Positions 25,454 to 34,367 of a stretch of 64,000 bases of DNA are shown here, piece by piece. The stretch comes from Ruminococcus flavefaciens ATCC 19208 (lineage in GTDB: Bacteria > Bacillota > Clostridia > Oscillospirales > Ruminococcaceae): positions 500,652 through 564,651 of the forward strand of contig NZ_KI912489.1 of the NCBI RefSeq assembly GCF_000518765.1, given 5' to 3'. Each line of letters begins with the position of its first letter. Positions within the stretch are counted from its first letter, which is position 1. The position numbers and the translations under genes are program-made. The notes under the pieces were generated by a model. The model ran no database searches, was not told the DNA's origin, and saw only the letters and a list, made by a program, of their open reading frames with translations.

Positions 25454-26914
25454 ATGAAAAAGATCTTTTCAATCATTAGTGCAGCAGTCTGTACAGCAGC
25501 GCTTACATCAGCGTTTACATCAGTTCAGTTTTCGGTTTCGGCTGCTGATGGAGAGAAAGTATACGGTACAATGAATATCCCATATGCTGATTTTTACAAG
25601 GCAGAGATCGACGACGCATATGAAGTTGACGCAGTCTCATCAGCTACCACAAAGGGCAAGTGGGGAATGAACGGCAAGGGCGAGATAGTTGAAGGTACAT
25701 ACAATAATGGAAACGGTACTATTCTCGGTGTAAACTTCCCTGTAGAAGCATCAGCAGACGATGTTGACGCACTCAAGGAAAAGTACGGATTTACCGTACT
25801 TGACAGCAAGCCTACAGCATACAAGGAAGTATCACTTTCAGGCGATACTCTCAGCGTATCAAAGCTTGTTGACACAGACGGCGAGCAGACTGTTGACGGT
25901 TCTGCAACTGTTTCCACAAACAGCTATTACGGTGACTATCAGATCAAGGTAACAGGATATCCCGAGAATACAGTTCTTTACGGTGTTATAGTAAATACAA
26001 AGGAAGATGACCACTATGCTATGCGTCATCTTGAAAATATCTGGAGAAACGGTTCATATGCATGGTCAGCAGGTATCAAGACTGTTGAATATCACGGAAA
26101 TCACGTAAGCTATGAGGATTATGAAAGCTCAAAGGGTAAGACCGTAACTTCCGTAACATTCATCACACTTGACGGATATACTACTGTAAATGTAGGTGAG
26201 CAGTATCTTCCTATCAGATTTGCAGGCGAAGTAAAGGCAGACGACGCTTCCGCAGGTACAGGCAGAACAGCTCTTTCGATCACAGGCTTCCCTGAGGATT
26301 ACAAGAAGGTGATCACTGCTGATGAAGGACTTAACGTTACAGAAACAGAGATCAGTTACACAGACGCAAAGCCGGGTAAGTACAATGTAAATGTTGAAGA
26401 TGAGAATGGCAAGTACGCACCAATGACAGCACAGTTCATACTTTCAACTGACGATGTACCTGTTAAGTTTGCTGACGGCAAGCTCACAACAGCAGACGGC
26501 TTTACAGATGATGACAAGGCAAACTTCCTTAAAAATCTTGCAACTGTTGATATAAATGATACTTCTTACAAGGCAACAGGCAGCAAAGCTATAAAGCTTT
26601 TCAAGGAAGACGGTTCTATTGATTTTGACGTAACTGTAAGTGATGCAAAGGTATTTGAAAACAACGGTACTTATAATATCACTCTTAACTCAACGGGCTA
26701 TAATGCACCATACAGCTTTGAGGTAAAGAACGATGTTCAGAATACAACTGCAACCACTACAGCAAAGACAACAAAGACAACTACAAAAACTGCCAAGACT
26801 ACAACATCTGCTTCAAACAGTCCTAAGACAGGTGTAAACGGAATGGCTTTTCCTGTAGCAGTTCTTACTTTAGCAGGTGCTACAGCATTTGTACTCAGAA
26901 AGAAAAACGATTGA
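25454..26914 (+). CDS. Tp47-like, wall-anchored protein with a flavinylation-like motif
   Basis: The ATG at 25454 follows AAAGGAG and opens a signal peptide (MKKIFSIISAAVCTAALTSA). The start YGTMNIPYADFYKAE..YEVDAVSSATTKGKW is the pattern of proteins annotated as Tp47 (treponemal lipoprotein) domain proteins. DAVSSATT also resembles the Ser/Thr flavinylation motif of FMN-binding domains. A Thr-rich linker (TTTAKTTKTTTKTAKTT) and NSPKTGVNG, a hydrophobic stretch and RKKND form a sortase-type anchor. The next gene is a membrane flavoprotein-like reductase, so a surface redox or haem role is plausible but not shown. Confidence 0.72.
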   Translation: MKKIFSIISAAVCTAALTSAFTSVQFSVSAADGEKVYGTMNIPYADFYKAEIDDAYEVDAVSSATTKGKWGMNGKGEIVEGTYNNGNGTILGVNFPVEASADDVDALKEKYGFTVLDSKPTAYKEVSLSGDTLSVSKLVDTDGEQTVDGSATVSTNSYYGDYQIKVTGYPENTVLYGVIVNTKEDDHYAMRHLENIWRNGSYAWSAGIKTVEYHGNHVSYEDYESSKGKTVTSVTFITLDGYTTVNVGEQYLPIRFAGEVKADDASAGTGRTALSITGFPEDYKKVITADEGLNVTETEISYTDAKPGKYNVNVEDENGKYAPMTAQFILSTDDVPVKFADGKLTTADGFTDDDKANFLKNLATVDINDTSYKATGSKAIKLFKEDGSIDFDVTVSDAKVFENNGTYNITLNSTGYNAPYSFEVKNDVQNTTATTTAKTTKTTTKTAKTTTSASNSPKTGVNGMAFPVAVLTLAGATAFVLRKKND

Positions 26915-26948
26915 AGTATTGATTCGTGACAGATATTTTTAATGCAGA

Positions 26949-26979
26949 TGACCCCTGGAGCTTTTTGGCACAGGGGTCA
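26949..26979 (+). terminator. Hairpin between the Tp47-like and reductase genes
   Basis: TGACCCCTG and CAGGGGTCA form a 9-bp stem with a 13-base loop and no T-run. It may act as an attenuator or mRNA stabiliser between two co-transcribed genes. Confidence 0.6.
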
Positions 26980-27002
26980 AGTGCTGAAAGGTCGTAATAT
27001 AT

Positions 27003-28331
27003 ATGTTATTTATTATATCACTTGTTATCGCGCTTTTTATAGCGTTTTGTCTTGACAAGCCATTAAAAAAATTCCCTGCTGCATTTTATGTTACAGCAGC
27101 TGTTCTCACGGTTGCTTCTGTAGCTGTTACACAGTCTGATATCACCATCTCAAGCAGATTTGTAAGAGACTATGTTATCGGTATTTTTTCCCGCGGAGCA
27201 CTTGGAGCAGCGTTCTGGGCAGTTGTAATGTGGACAGGTGCTCTTCCGAACGGCTCTGCTCCAATAAAGAAGCTCATGCCTGTACGCGGTGAGCTTTCAA
27301 TAACCGCTGCTGTTCTTACACTGGCACATATCATTACATTCGGTATGCAGTATATACGCAACCTTATAGACGGAAGAACAGGTAGCGGAGACGCTTACAG
27401 AGACTTTGTCATTACATGTATTTTATCCCTTTCAATGACATTGATAATGCTGCCGCTGACAATTATGTCATTCAAGGCTGTAAGAAAAAAGATGAACGCA
27501 AAAACATGGAAAAGGATACAGCGTCTTGCTTATCTTTTCTATGCGATGATATATATTCATATCATGGTTCTGTTCGTTCCGAAAGCTCAGAAGGGCAGAG
27601 AGGGATATTTCCTCAGTGTTCTTGTATACAGCTCAGTATTCATAGGTTATGCTGTAATGAGACTCAGAAAAGCATACCTTTCAAAGAATGAAAAAACATC
27701 AAAGCTTGTTCCGAATTCAGTTTGTGCCTGTGCATTTGTTATCCCGTTATGCTTCAGCGGAATATTATCACGAAATACTAACACTCAAACTAAGGTTTTA
27801 AGTGCATCTCCTAAAGCTGCTGTTGAAGTTTCTGAAAATGAGACAACACAGGCTTCAACTACCGCGGTTACAACAACTGACGGAACGAAAACTACAACAA
27901 CAGTGAAGTCAGGTACAACAGTTACAACTTCCGACGATAAAAAAGAAAAAACTACCGAAGCAGTAACTGACGCAGTAAAGGAAGAAGCTACAGAAGCTGA
28001 AAATACTGACGAGCAGCCTGATAACAATGAACAGGAAGAAGCTCAGGAGCAGAATTACAGATTCAAGAACGGTACCTTTGAGGGCACAGGCGAAGGATAT
28101 TCAGGAAAGGTGCACGTTTCGATAACTATTGAAAATGATACGATAACTGCCTTTTCAGCTAATGCAGACGATGATGATCCTGATTTCTTTGATGACGCAA
28201 AGAGCAAGGTGATACCTCAGATAAAGAGCAGTCTCAGTGCAGACGGAATAGATGCATGCTCGGGCGCAACATACAGTTCAAAGGGTATTATCGAAGCTGC
28301 AAAAAATGCTCTTGAACAGGCTATAAACTGA
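27003..28331 (+). CDS. Ferric-reductase-like membrane protein with C-terminal FMN-binding domain
   Basis: The 442-residue protein has an N-terminal six-helix domain with His residues in helices (TLAHIITFGMQY, YAMIYIHIMV) of the kind that hold haem in ferric-reductase-like proteins, then a long Thr/Glu-rich linker (about 270-340). The C-terminal FMN-binding domain (FKNGTFEGTGEGYSGKVHVSI..) has the covalent flavin attachment motif DACSGATYSS, where the Thr is modified by an ApbE-type transferase. It would carry electrons from the membrane to an extracellular acceptor. The ApbE gene is not in the window. Confidence 0.82.
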   Translation: MLFIISLVIALFIAFCLDKPLKKFPAAFYVTAAVLTVASVAVTQSDITISSRFVRDYVIGIFSRGALGAAFWAVVMWTGALPNGSAPIKKLMPVRGELSITAAVLTLAHIITFGMQYIRNLIDGRTGSGDAYRDFVITCILSLSMTLIMLPLTIMSFKAVRKKMNAKTWKRIQRLAYLFYAMIYIHIMVLFVPKAQKGREGYFLSVLVYSSVFIGYAVMRLRKAYLSKNEKTSKLVPNSVCACAFVIPLCFSGILSRNTNTQTKVLSASPKAAVEVSENETTQASTTAVTTTDGTKTTTTVKSGTTVTTSDDKKEKTTEAVTDAVKEEATEAENTDEQPDNNEQEEAQEQNYRFKNGTFEGTGEGYSGKVHVSITIENDTITAFSANADDDDPDFFDDAKSKVIPQIKSSLSADGIDACSGATYSSKGIIEAAKNALEQAIN

Positions 28332-28374
28332 AATAAAGACAACATATCATTACCGATAATAAATAATGTACAGA

Positions 28375-28400
28375 GTCCCCGCAGATGCGGGGACATTTAT
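28375..28400 (+). terminator. Terminator after the reductase gene
   Basis: GTCCCCGCA-GA-TGCGGGGAC, followed by a short T-rich stretch. Confidence 0.8.
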
Positions 28401-28427
28401 ATTAGAAAAAATCTTAGAAAAACAACG

Positions 28428-28457
28428 AAAAAAGCACTTCCGATTTCTCAGAAGTGC
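28428..28457 (-). terminator. Terminator of the tRNA transcript
   Basis: On the minus strand GCACTTC-TGAGAAATCG-GAAGTGC is followed by TTTTTT, just after tRNA-His. Confidence 0.85.
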
Positions 28458-28469
28458 CTATTTCATGAG

Positions 28470-28544
28470 GGTGGGAGATGGGATTCGAACCCACGGTCTT
28501 CGGGACCACAATCCGACGCTTTAACCAGCTAAGCTACACCCACC
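28470..28544 (-). tRNA. tRNA-His (GTG)
   Basis: The minus strand folds as a cloverleaf with anticodon loop TTGTGGT, T-loop TTCGAAT and the extra G at -1 opposite C73, a histidine identity feature. One acceptor pair (position 6 with 67, T:T) is mismatched. CCA is not encoded. Confidence 0.92.
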
Positions 28545-28610
28545 ATATTCAATAAATAAAAACGAAGCTCTCCATTAAATGGAGTCAAGTAACGGAGAGT
28601 TTCGGAATGG

Positions 28611-28684
28611 CGCGCCTTGCTGGATTCGAACCAGCGGCTTACTGCTTAGAAGGCAGTTACTCTATCCAGCTGAGTTAAAGGCGC
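28611..28684 (-). tRNA. tRNA-Arg (TCT)
   Basis: Cloverleaf with a complete seven-pair acceptor stem (GCGCCTT / AAGGCGC), anticodon loop CTTCTAA and T-arm GCTGG-TTCGAAT-CCAGC. CCA is not encoded. Confidence 0.93.
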
Positions 28685-28719
28685 ACAGAAAAGATTAGCA
28701 GCCATAGCTGCTAAATAAA

Positions 28720-28793
28720 TGGAGCGGGTGATGGGAATCGAACCCACGTGTTCAGCTTGGAAGGCTGACATTCTACCATTGAACTACACCCGC
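28720..28793 (-). tRNA. tRNA-Gly (TCC), CCA encoded
   Basis: Cloverleaf with acceptor GCGGGTG / CACCCGC, anticodon loop CTTCCAA, discriminator T and an encoded CCA at 28720-28722. It is the first gene of the tRNA transcript. Confidence 0.93.
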
Positions 28794-28813
28794 ACGGCGT
28801 TTCAACAGAAAAT

Positions 28814-28842
28814 ATTCTATCACATTCTAAGCTGAATGTCAA
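28814..28842 (-). promoter_or_regulatory. Promoter of the tRNA operon
   Basis: On the minus strand TTGACA (28837-28842), 17 bases, TAGAAT (28814-28819), 20 bases before tRNA-Gly. Confidence 0.85.
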
Positions 28843-29179
28843 TAGCATAATTGAAAAAAAGTCATATTGACTAATTTTTTTGTCCGGCACAGTGATTCAG
28901 GAGACAAAATGCTGATTAAATGCTGTGAAGTAAAAAAATATGTCACAAAACGGCAAAAAATTGCGTCTTATATTATAGAGAAATTTAAATTGACAGAAAA
29001 GTGACGAATTTGTAATTTAAAAGTCACGTTAATGTCATGCAGAGGTTGTATAATAGCATCATACTTTGAAAAACAGAAATGAAGTATTAGAATATGATAC
29101 AAAAATTATTTACATAAGCTGCAATGTCTTGAAAAAGATTAAGATTTCATTAAGAAAATAAAAAATTAGTGATATTAAC

Positions 29180-29208
29180 TTGACAAACCTTTGTCAATGT
29201 TATATTAT
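29180..29208 (+). promoter_or_regulatory. Promoter with palindromic operator for the 29.5-36.8 kb transporter operon
   Basis: TTGACA (29180-29185), 17 bases, TATTAT (29203-29208). The -35 box is part of a perfect inverted repeat TTGACAAA-CC-TTTGTCAA (29180-29197), so a repressor bound there would block the polymerase. The following leader to 29552 (about 340 bases) has no gene; it has a small stem AGTATG/CATACT (about 29344-29366) and several G-rich stretches, but I recognise no riboswitch. The stretch 28843-29179 is AT-rich with nothing recognised. Confidence 0.7.
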
Positions 29209-29552
29209 AAATAACTGAGAGATATTGTTTCGGTTTTGATGACTGCTTAAATTTTTTTATATCTGTGCATAAAAAATACTGCTTCAGTTGTTTTATAATG
29301 TGCAGTAGCAGATATTCGTGCAGACATAAGGGCTGAAAATGCGGAGTATGATAATAGGGAGCATACTTGGGGTATTTTTCATGAAATGGAGGGGGTAATG
29401 TGCGGTCAGGTGCAGGCTTGATCGAGTTAAAATAAAATAATATATCTTTCTGTCGTCTTTTTGGGGCATTTAATACACTAATATATACAGACCCGATAAG
29501 AAGAGGGGAAGATGTTTTCAGGACAAAAGATTTTTTGTGAGGTTGTATTCAA

Positions 29553-30440
29553 ATGAAAAAAAATCCAAAAGATCAGTGCGGAAGAAGAGGCGAGCGCATT
29601 TTCAGCAATGTCTGTATAATGCCGAGCTTTCTGGGCGTAATGATGTTCTTTCTTGTTCCGTTCTGCATAGTAATATACTATTCTCTAATCAACAACCCTG
29701 TACTGAAAGAGTTTGTGGGGCTTGAAAATTATACAAAGCTCTTCAGTAATGCGGCGTTTACAAAGGCAGTAAAGAATACAGCGTTCTTCTCACTTGTTTC
29801 GGTGCCGCTTTCGGTAATACTTTCTCTTGGACTTGCGATGCTTCTTGAGAGAAATATACCGGGAAAAAGTATATTCAGAACATTTTTCCTGAGTCCGCTC
29901 ATGGTTCCGACTGCATCGGTAGTTCTTGTGTGGCAGGTGCTTTTCCATAATCACGGAACCATAAATCAGATAATAGAGTCCTGCGGCGGACACGGAGTTG
30001 ACTGGATAAAATCTCCATACGGACAGATAATTATAATATGTATGTTCCTTTGGAAAAATCTGGGATATAACATGATACTGTTCATGTCGGCACTTTGCGC
30101 CATACCCCGTGATATAATCGAGGTAGCCGACCTTGAGGGCGCAAGCGGCTTTTACAAATTCGTACATATCAAGCTCAGGTACCTTTCGCCTACGATACTT
30201 TTCGTGCTTATACTTTCGATGATAAACTCATTCAAGATATTCAGAGAGGTATACCTGCTTACAGGCAATTATCCGCAGGATAAGCTTTATATGCTCCAGC
30301 ACTTTATGAACAATACCTTCAACAGTCTGGATTATCAGAAGCTTTCGGCAGCGGCTGTACTCTTTGCGCTTGTTATGATAGTCATAATGGCTATACTCCT
30401 CATCGTTGAGAATATCTTCGGAAAGGATGTGGAGAACTGA
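29553..30440 (+). CDS. Sugar-type ABC importer permease (MalF/UgpA type)
   Basis: A 295-residue protein with six membrane helices and the EAA loop EVADLEGASGFYKFVHIKLRYLSP. It overlaps the next permease by one base (TGATG). The helices follow a basic N-terminus (MKKNPKDQCGRRGER). No ATPase is nearby. Its operon partners (HlyD-like and MacB-core proteins) are unusual for a plain sugar importer. Confidence 0.86.
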   Translation: MKKNPKDQCGRRGERIFSNVCIMPSFLGVMMFFLVPFCIVIYYSLINNPVLKEFVGLENYTKLFSNAAFTKAVKNTAFFSLVSVPLSVILSLGLAMLLERNIPGKSIFRTFFLSPLMVPTASVVLVWQVLFHNHGTINQIIESCGGHGVDWIKSPYGQIIIICMFLWKNLGYNMILFMSALCAIPRDIIEVADLEGASGFYKFVHIKLRYLSPTILFVLILSMINSFKIFREVYLLTGNYPQDKLYMLQHFMNNTFNSLDYQKLSAAAVLFALVMIVIMAILLIVENIFGKDVEN

Positions 30441-31351
30441 TGAGCTTCAAAGTACCTACACCGGGGATAAAGGCGCGCAGAAAGATATTTGATATCATAG
30501 TATTTGTATTTATTCTGCTTGTTGCGGTATTGTTCCTGTTCCCGACAATTCTCACCATAGCAAATTCGTTTATGACTTCAAACGAGATATCTGCCAATTA
30601 CGGTGCGATGTTCTCGAATATGACTGAGAATAAAAAGACATTCATATCAAATAATGTCAATCTTAAGTTTATTCCCGACAAGGTCACCTTCGATCAGTAT
30701 AAAGCAGTACTGATACAGAATTCGGATTATCTTCTTAAATTCTGGAATTCGGTAATGCTTACAGTACCGATAACGGTTTTTCAGATGCTCGTTGCAATAC
30801 TTACGTCATATGGCTTTTCGAGATACCCGAACAAATTCAAGAGCATTATCTTTTTTGCATACATTATACTTATGATAATGCCTTATCAGGTAACTCTTGT
30901 ACCTAATTTCCTCGTAGCGGATAAATTCAATATGCTCGACACGAGAAAGGCTATCATACTTCCTGCCATATTCTCGCCGTTCAGTATATTCCTGCTCACA
31001 AAGGTAATGAGGCGTATACCTGTTTCATATGTTGAGGCTGCAAAGCTTGACGGTGCAGGAGAGTTCAGGATACTCACCAAGATATATGTACCTCTTTGCA
31101 AAGGCGCAATAGCCTCTATAGCTATGCTGGTATTCATTGATTACTGGAACATGGTCGAACAGCCTCTTGTACTTATGAAGGAAAACACACTTCATCCGCT
31201 TTCGGTATTCCTGTCACAAATAAATACAGGAGATATAGGACTTGCCTTTGCTGTAGGAACAGTGTATATGATACCTACTGTGCTCATGTTCCTTTACGGA
31301 GAGGATTACCTCGTTGAGGGTATAACCTATTCGGGAGGTATCAAGGGCTGA
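30440..31351 (+). CDS. Sugar-type ABC importer permease (MalG/UgpE type)
   Basis: A 303-residue protein with six helices and the EAA loop EAAKLDGAGEFRILTKIYVPL. An insertion between the first two helices (about residues 45-85, NYGAMFSNMTENKKTF..) forms an extended external loop. It is translationally coupled to the preceding permease. Confidence 0.86.
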   Translation: MSFKVPTPGIKARRKIFDIIVFVFILLVAVLFLFPTILTIANSFMTSNEISANYGAMFSNMTENKKTFISNNVNLKFIPDKVTFDQYKAVLIQNSDYLLKFWNSVMLTVPITVFQMLVAILTSYGFSRYPNKFKSIIFFAYIILMIMPYQVTLVPNFLVADKFNMLDTRKAIILPAIFSPFSIFLLTKVMRRIPVSYVEAAKLDGAGEFRILTKIYVPLCKGAIASIAMLVFIDYWNMVEQPLVLMKENTLHPLSVFLSQINTGDIGLAFAVGTVYMIPTVLMFLYGEDYLVEGITYSGGIKG

Positions 31352-31431
31352 GTTGATGAAAAGTTGAAAAAAATCCAATATCATATAAGAACAGTTGTCA
31401 GAGCTATTCTCTCAGAAGGAGTAATTAATAT

Positions 31432-33162
31432 ATGAATGAGACAAAAGAAGTTAAGGATATAAAGCTTGCGGGCGAAGAAAAAGAAAAAATGTCGCCTGAA
31501 AAAAGAAGAGATCTGATAAAGACGCTCATTATCATCTTCCTTGTGATAATGCTGCTGCTTACATTCTTCTCAAATACAATAATGAACAGAGCTCTCCCTG
31601 AGATAACAACAGAGACAGTTGCATCGGGAAAGCTTACCGAGCGTCTTGAAAAAAGAGGCACGGTAGAGGCTAATCAGGCTTACAATGTTACCGTTGAAGG
31701 CAACAGAGTAGTTGAGAAGATACATATTAAAAAGGGACAGGAAGTCAAAAAGGACGATGTTCTCTTTACTATAAATGCAGTATCCAATGAAAAGCTTGAA
31801 GCAGCAGAAGCTGATCTTGACAAGGCAAAGCTTGATTATGAAACAGCTCTTCTTCAAGATCCTGTGGATTATTCAGAGGAAAATCAGAAAATAAAAGAGG
31901 CTCGCGACGATCTCAATGCAGCCATTGCAAAGCGTGATGCAGCAAAGGTCAGAGAAGCAAATGCTTCTTATGCAAAATCGGAATACGTCTCAAACAAGGC
32001 TGAGCTTGCAAAGCTTACAGCACAGCAGTCAAAGCTTGATTCAGTTGTCAAGGCTTTACGCACGGATAGCTTTGATGAGGCGCCTTATGAATATCTGGGT
32101 GAGCTTCCGAATTTATTAAATGCTTTTCAGTTTGCCGACGCTGAGTACAAGAGTGCATCTGAGGCATATCAGACAGCTCTCGGAACTCCGGGTGCAGACG
32201 CTGAGCCTTTAAAGGAAGAGCGTGAAGCAAAGCAGGCTGCAAGAGAAGAGGCAGAAAAAGCTTACAATGAGGAAAAGGATAAAATACGTGAAGATGTGAA
32301 TTCACAGCTTTCAGAGCTTGAAGATCCTATAAATGATCTTACCAACAAGGTAGCAGATTATGAAGCATCATCCGGCAAGGAAGGTTTGGAAAGCTATGAT
32401 TCGCTCGCTGATGCAGTGCTTCAGAAGCAGAACACCCTTGAAGGGCTTATCATAACTCTCAACAAAACTAAGCAGAAGGCAACCATTACCGACAAAAAGA
32501 ACACACTTGATCTTGAGTCGAAGAAAAAGGCTATTGACAAGCAGCAGGAAAAGGTTGACAAGTTGAAGAAGGAAGCCAAGACTACCGAAGTTAAGTCAAA
32601 GTATTCAGGTGTTGTAAGTTCAATAAATGTTCAGCCCGATGCAACGACTACAGATGGTGAACCGCTTGCAGTTATCGATCTTGTTGATGACGGCTTTACC
32701 GTAAAGGTATCAGTTGAGAATGAAAATATAAAGAAGATCAAGAAGGGGATGGAGGCTGAGGTCGTTAACCACTATGGCGGCGATGTTGAGGCTGTTCTTA
32801 CAGAGATAAAGAACGATGCATCAAATCCGAAAATGAAGGAGCTTGTATTCTCAGTCACAGGAGATGTTGAAACCGGTGAAAGCCTTGATCTTGCAATACC
32901 TCTTGGCAGCGGAACATATGACGCTATAGTTCCGAGAGGCGCTGTTTACGATCTTGGCGACAGTCACGTCGTTTATACAGTCCGTTCAAAGAATACTCCT
33001 CTCGGCAACCGTTACTATGCTGAGAAGGTCAATGTAAACATAGAGGCACAGGATACTTCATCTTATGCAGTTTCAGGCGGAATTTCCAGAGGCGATTACA
33101 TTATAACAGCGTCAAGCAAGCCTTTCGATCCGGGTGATCAGGTCCGTATGAAGGATAAATAA
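31432..33162 (+). CDS. HlyD/MacA-like membrane-fusion protein with long coiled coil
   Basis: The 576-residue protein has one N-terminal helix (about residues 31-48), a biotinyl/lipoyl-like half (GTVEANQAYNVTVEGNRVVEKIHIKKGQEVKKDDVLFTI), a long coiled-coil hairpin (about 115-370, rich in Lys/Glu/Ala), then the second lipoyl half (VKSKYSGVVSSINVQPDATTTDGEPLAVI) and beta-barrel segments. It resembles Gram-positive periplasmic-adaptor-like subunits. It lies between a sugar-importer permease pair and a MacB-core protein, with no exporter ATPase in the operon. Confidence 0.82.
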   Translation: MNETKEVKDIKLAGEEKEKMSPEKRRDLIKTLIIIFLVIMLLLTFFSNTIMNRALPEITTETVASGKLTERLEKRGTVEANQAYNVTVEGNRVVEKIHIKKGQEVKKDDVLFTINAVSNEKLEAAEADLDKAKLDYETALLQDPVDYSEENQKIKEARDDLNAAIAKRDAAKVREANASYAKSEYVSNKAELAKLTAQQSKLDSVVKALRTDSFDEAPYEYLGELPNLLNAFQFADAEYKSASEAYQTALGTPGADAEPLKEEREAKQAAREEAEKAYNEEKDKIREDVNSQLSELEDPINDLTNKVADYEASSGKEGLESYDSLADAVLQKQNTLEGLIITLNKTKQKATITDKKNTLDLESKKKAIDKQQEKVDKLKKEAKTTEVKSKYSGVVSSINVQPDATTTDGEPLAVIDLVDDGFTVKVSVENENIKKIKKGMEAEVVNHYGGDVEAVLTEIKNDASNPKMKELVFSVTGDVETGESLDLAIPLGSGTYDAIVPRGAVYDLGDSHVVYTVRSKNTPLGNRYYAEKVNVNIEAQDTSSYAVSGGISRGDYIITASSKPFDPGDQVRMKDK

Positions 33163-33175
33163 GGTGGTGGACCTT

Positions 33176-34306
33176 ATGATACCAAAAATAAAGCTGAGAC
33201 ATAAGATCATAGCGGCAGTCAATGCAGTTGCTGTAGCAGGAGCAATAATACTCACCGCAGTGGGCAGCTCTGCTGCAAAGGCTCAGAGATACAATTACGC
33301 GTCAGAGCGCTGGAGAAACGGAAGCAAAAGCAATTACGGACAGGTAAGCTGTTATTTCAGCAAGGAAGCAGGCTTTACCACTAAGGGCGTAGAAGAGATT
33401 AACATAGACTTCTATAACCAGCTTGCAAAAGCTTCCATAACTCGTGAAGATAATCAGAAGCTTGTAGCTTTTGCTTACAGTACCCTTGTCGGCAGCGCTA
33501 CCCTGAGCTGCGACAGATCAGGAATTTCAGAGACAGACATAACAGCTGTTGGAGGAGACTTCTTCCTGTTCAGACAGTTCAGACTGCGCAAAGGAGCTTT
33601 CTTCAAGGATGATGATCTTATGAAGAACGGTGCTGTTATTGACCGTCAGGTAGCGTGGAACCTTTACGGCTCTGACGATATAATAGGAAAGAATATATAT
33701 GTAAATAACGTTAAGCTTTTTGTTATGGGAGTAATAGATCTTCCTGATACAAAAGCCGAAGAAAAATGCATAGGAAAGACTCCTAAAGCATATATAACCT
33801 ATGATGCAGCCGAGCTCATATTCGGCGAAAACAGCGGTGAAGGCGGCAGTTCTAAACTTACCAGAGTCACCTGCTGTGAGTTCATATCGCCCGATCCCGT
33901 TGAAAATTTCACATATACGGTAGTTAAGAAACATTTTGAAAAAAAATATGACGGCGAGTTGAGCATAGTAAATAACAAAACCCGCTTTGAGCCCAAAACA
34001 AGGGTCAAGGCTCTGAAAAATATAGAAGATCTTGTTGTCGGAAAAGGAAGTGTTGTTTATCCCTACTGGGAGAACGCTTCGAGAATAACCGATATCAGGC
34101 TTTCATTTATCTATGGAGGGCGAAGGCTCCTCCTGCTTATCCCGATTATAACATTGGCTGTCCTGTTAATAAAGGCATTCAAGTTATATAATAGAAAAAA
34201 AGCCGGTCTGAAAAAAGCTTTTGCTGATTATGTTTCGGTAAAGTGGAGCAAACTGACAAGCAAAAAAGCAAAGACTGTATTACAGACCACAGAAAAAGAA
34301 AGCTGA
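33176..34306 (+). CDS. Orphan MacB-core-like membrane protein
   Basis: The ATG at 33176 is favoured over the GTG at 33164 because AAGGTGG then lies at a proper distance. The 376-residue product has an N-terminal helix (about 10-30), an extracytoplasmic domain like the MacB core (ITAVGGDFFLFRQFRLRKGAFFKDDDLMKNGAVIDRQVAWNLYGSDDIIGKNI), one C-terminal helix (LLLLIPIITLAVLLIKAF) and a basic tail. The other helices of an FtsX/MacB permease are absent, so it cannot form a normal exporter channel alone. It follows the HlyD-like gene directly. Confidence 0.72.
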   Translation: MIPKIKLRHKIIAAVNAVAVAGAIILTAVGSSAAKAQRYNYASERWRNGSKSNYGQVSCYFSKEAGFTTKGVEEINIDFYNQLAKASITREDNQKLVAFAYSTLVGSATLSCDRSGISETDITAVGGDFFLFRQFRLRKGAFFKDDDLMKNGAVIDRQVAWNLYGSDDIIGKNIYVNNVKLFVMGVIDLPDTKAEEKCIGKTPKAYITYDAAELIFGENSGEGGSSKLTRVTCCEFISPDPVENFTYTVVKKHFEKKYDGELSIVNNKTRFEPKTRVKALKNIEDLVVGKGSVVYPYWENASRITDIRLSFIYGGRRLLLLIPIITLAVLLIKAFKLYNRKKAGLKKAFADYVSVKWSKLTSKKAKTVLQTTEKES

Positions 34307-34367
34307 AGCAAAAAAGCAGAGGCAAACAAAAGAAAGTATTTATAAAAATCTGAAATGAGGGAATATT

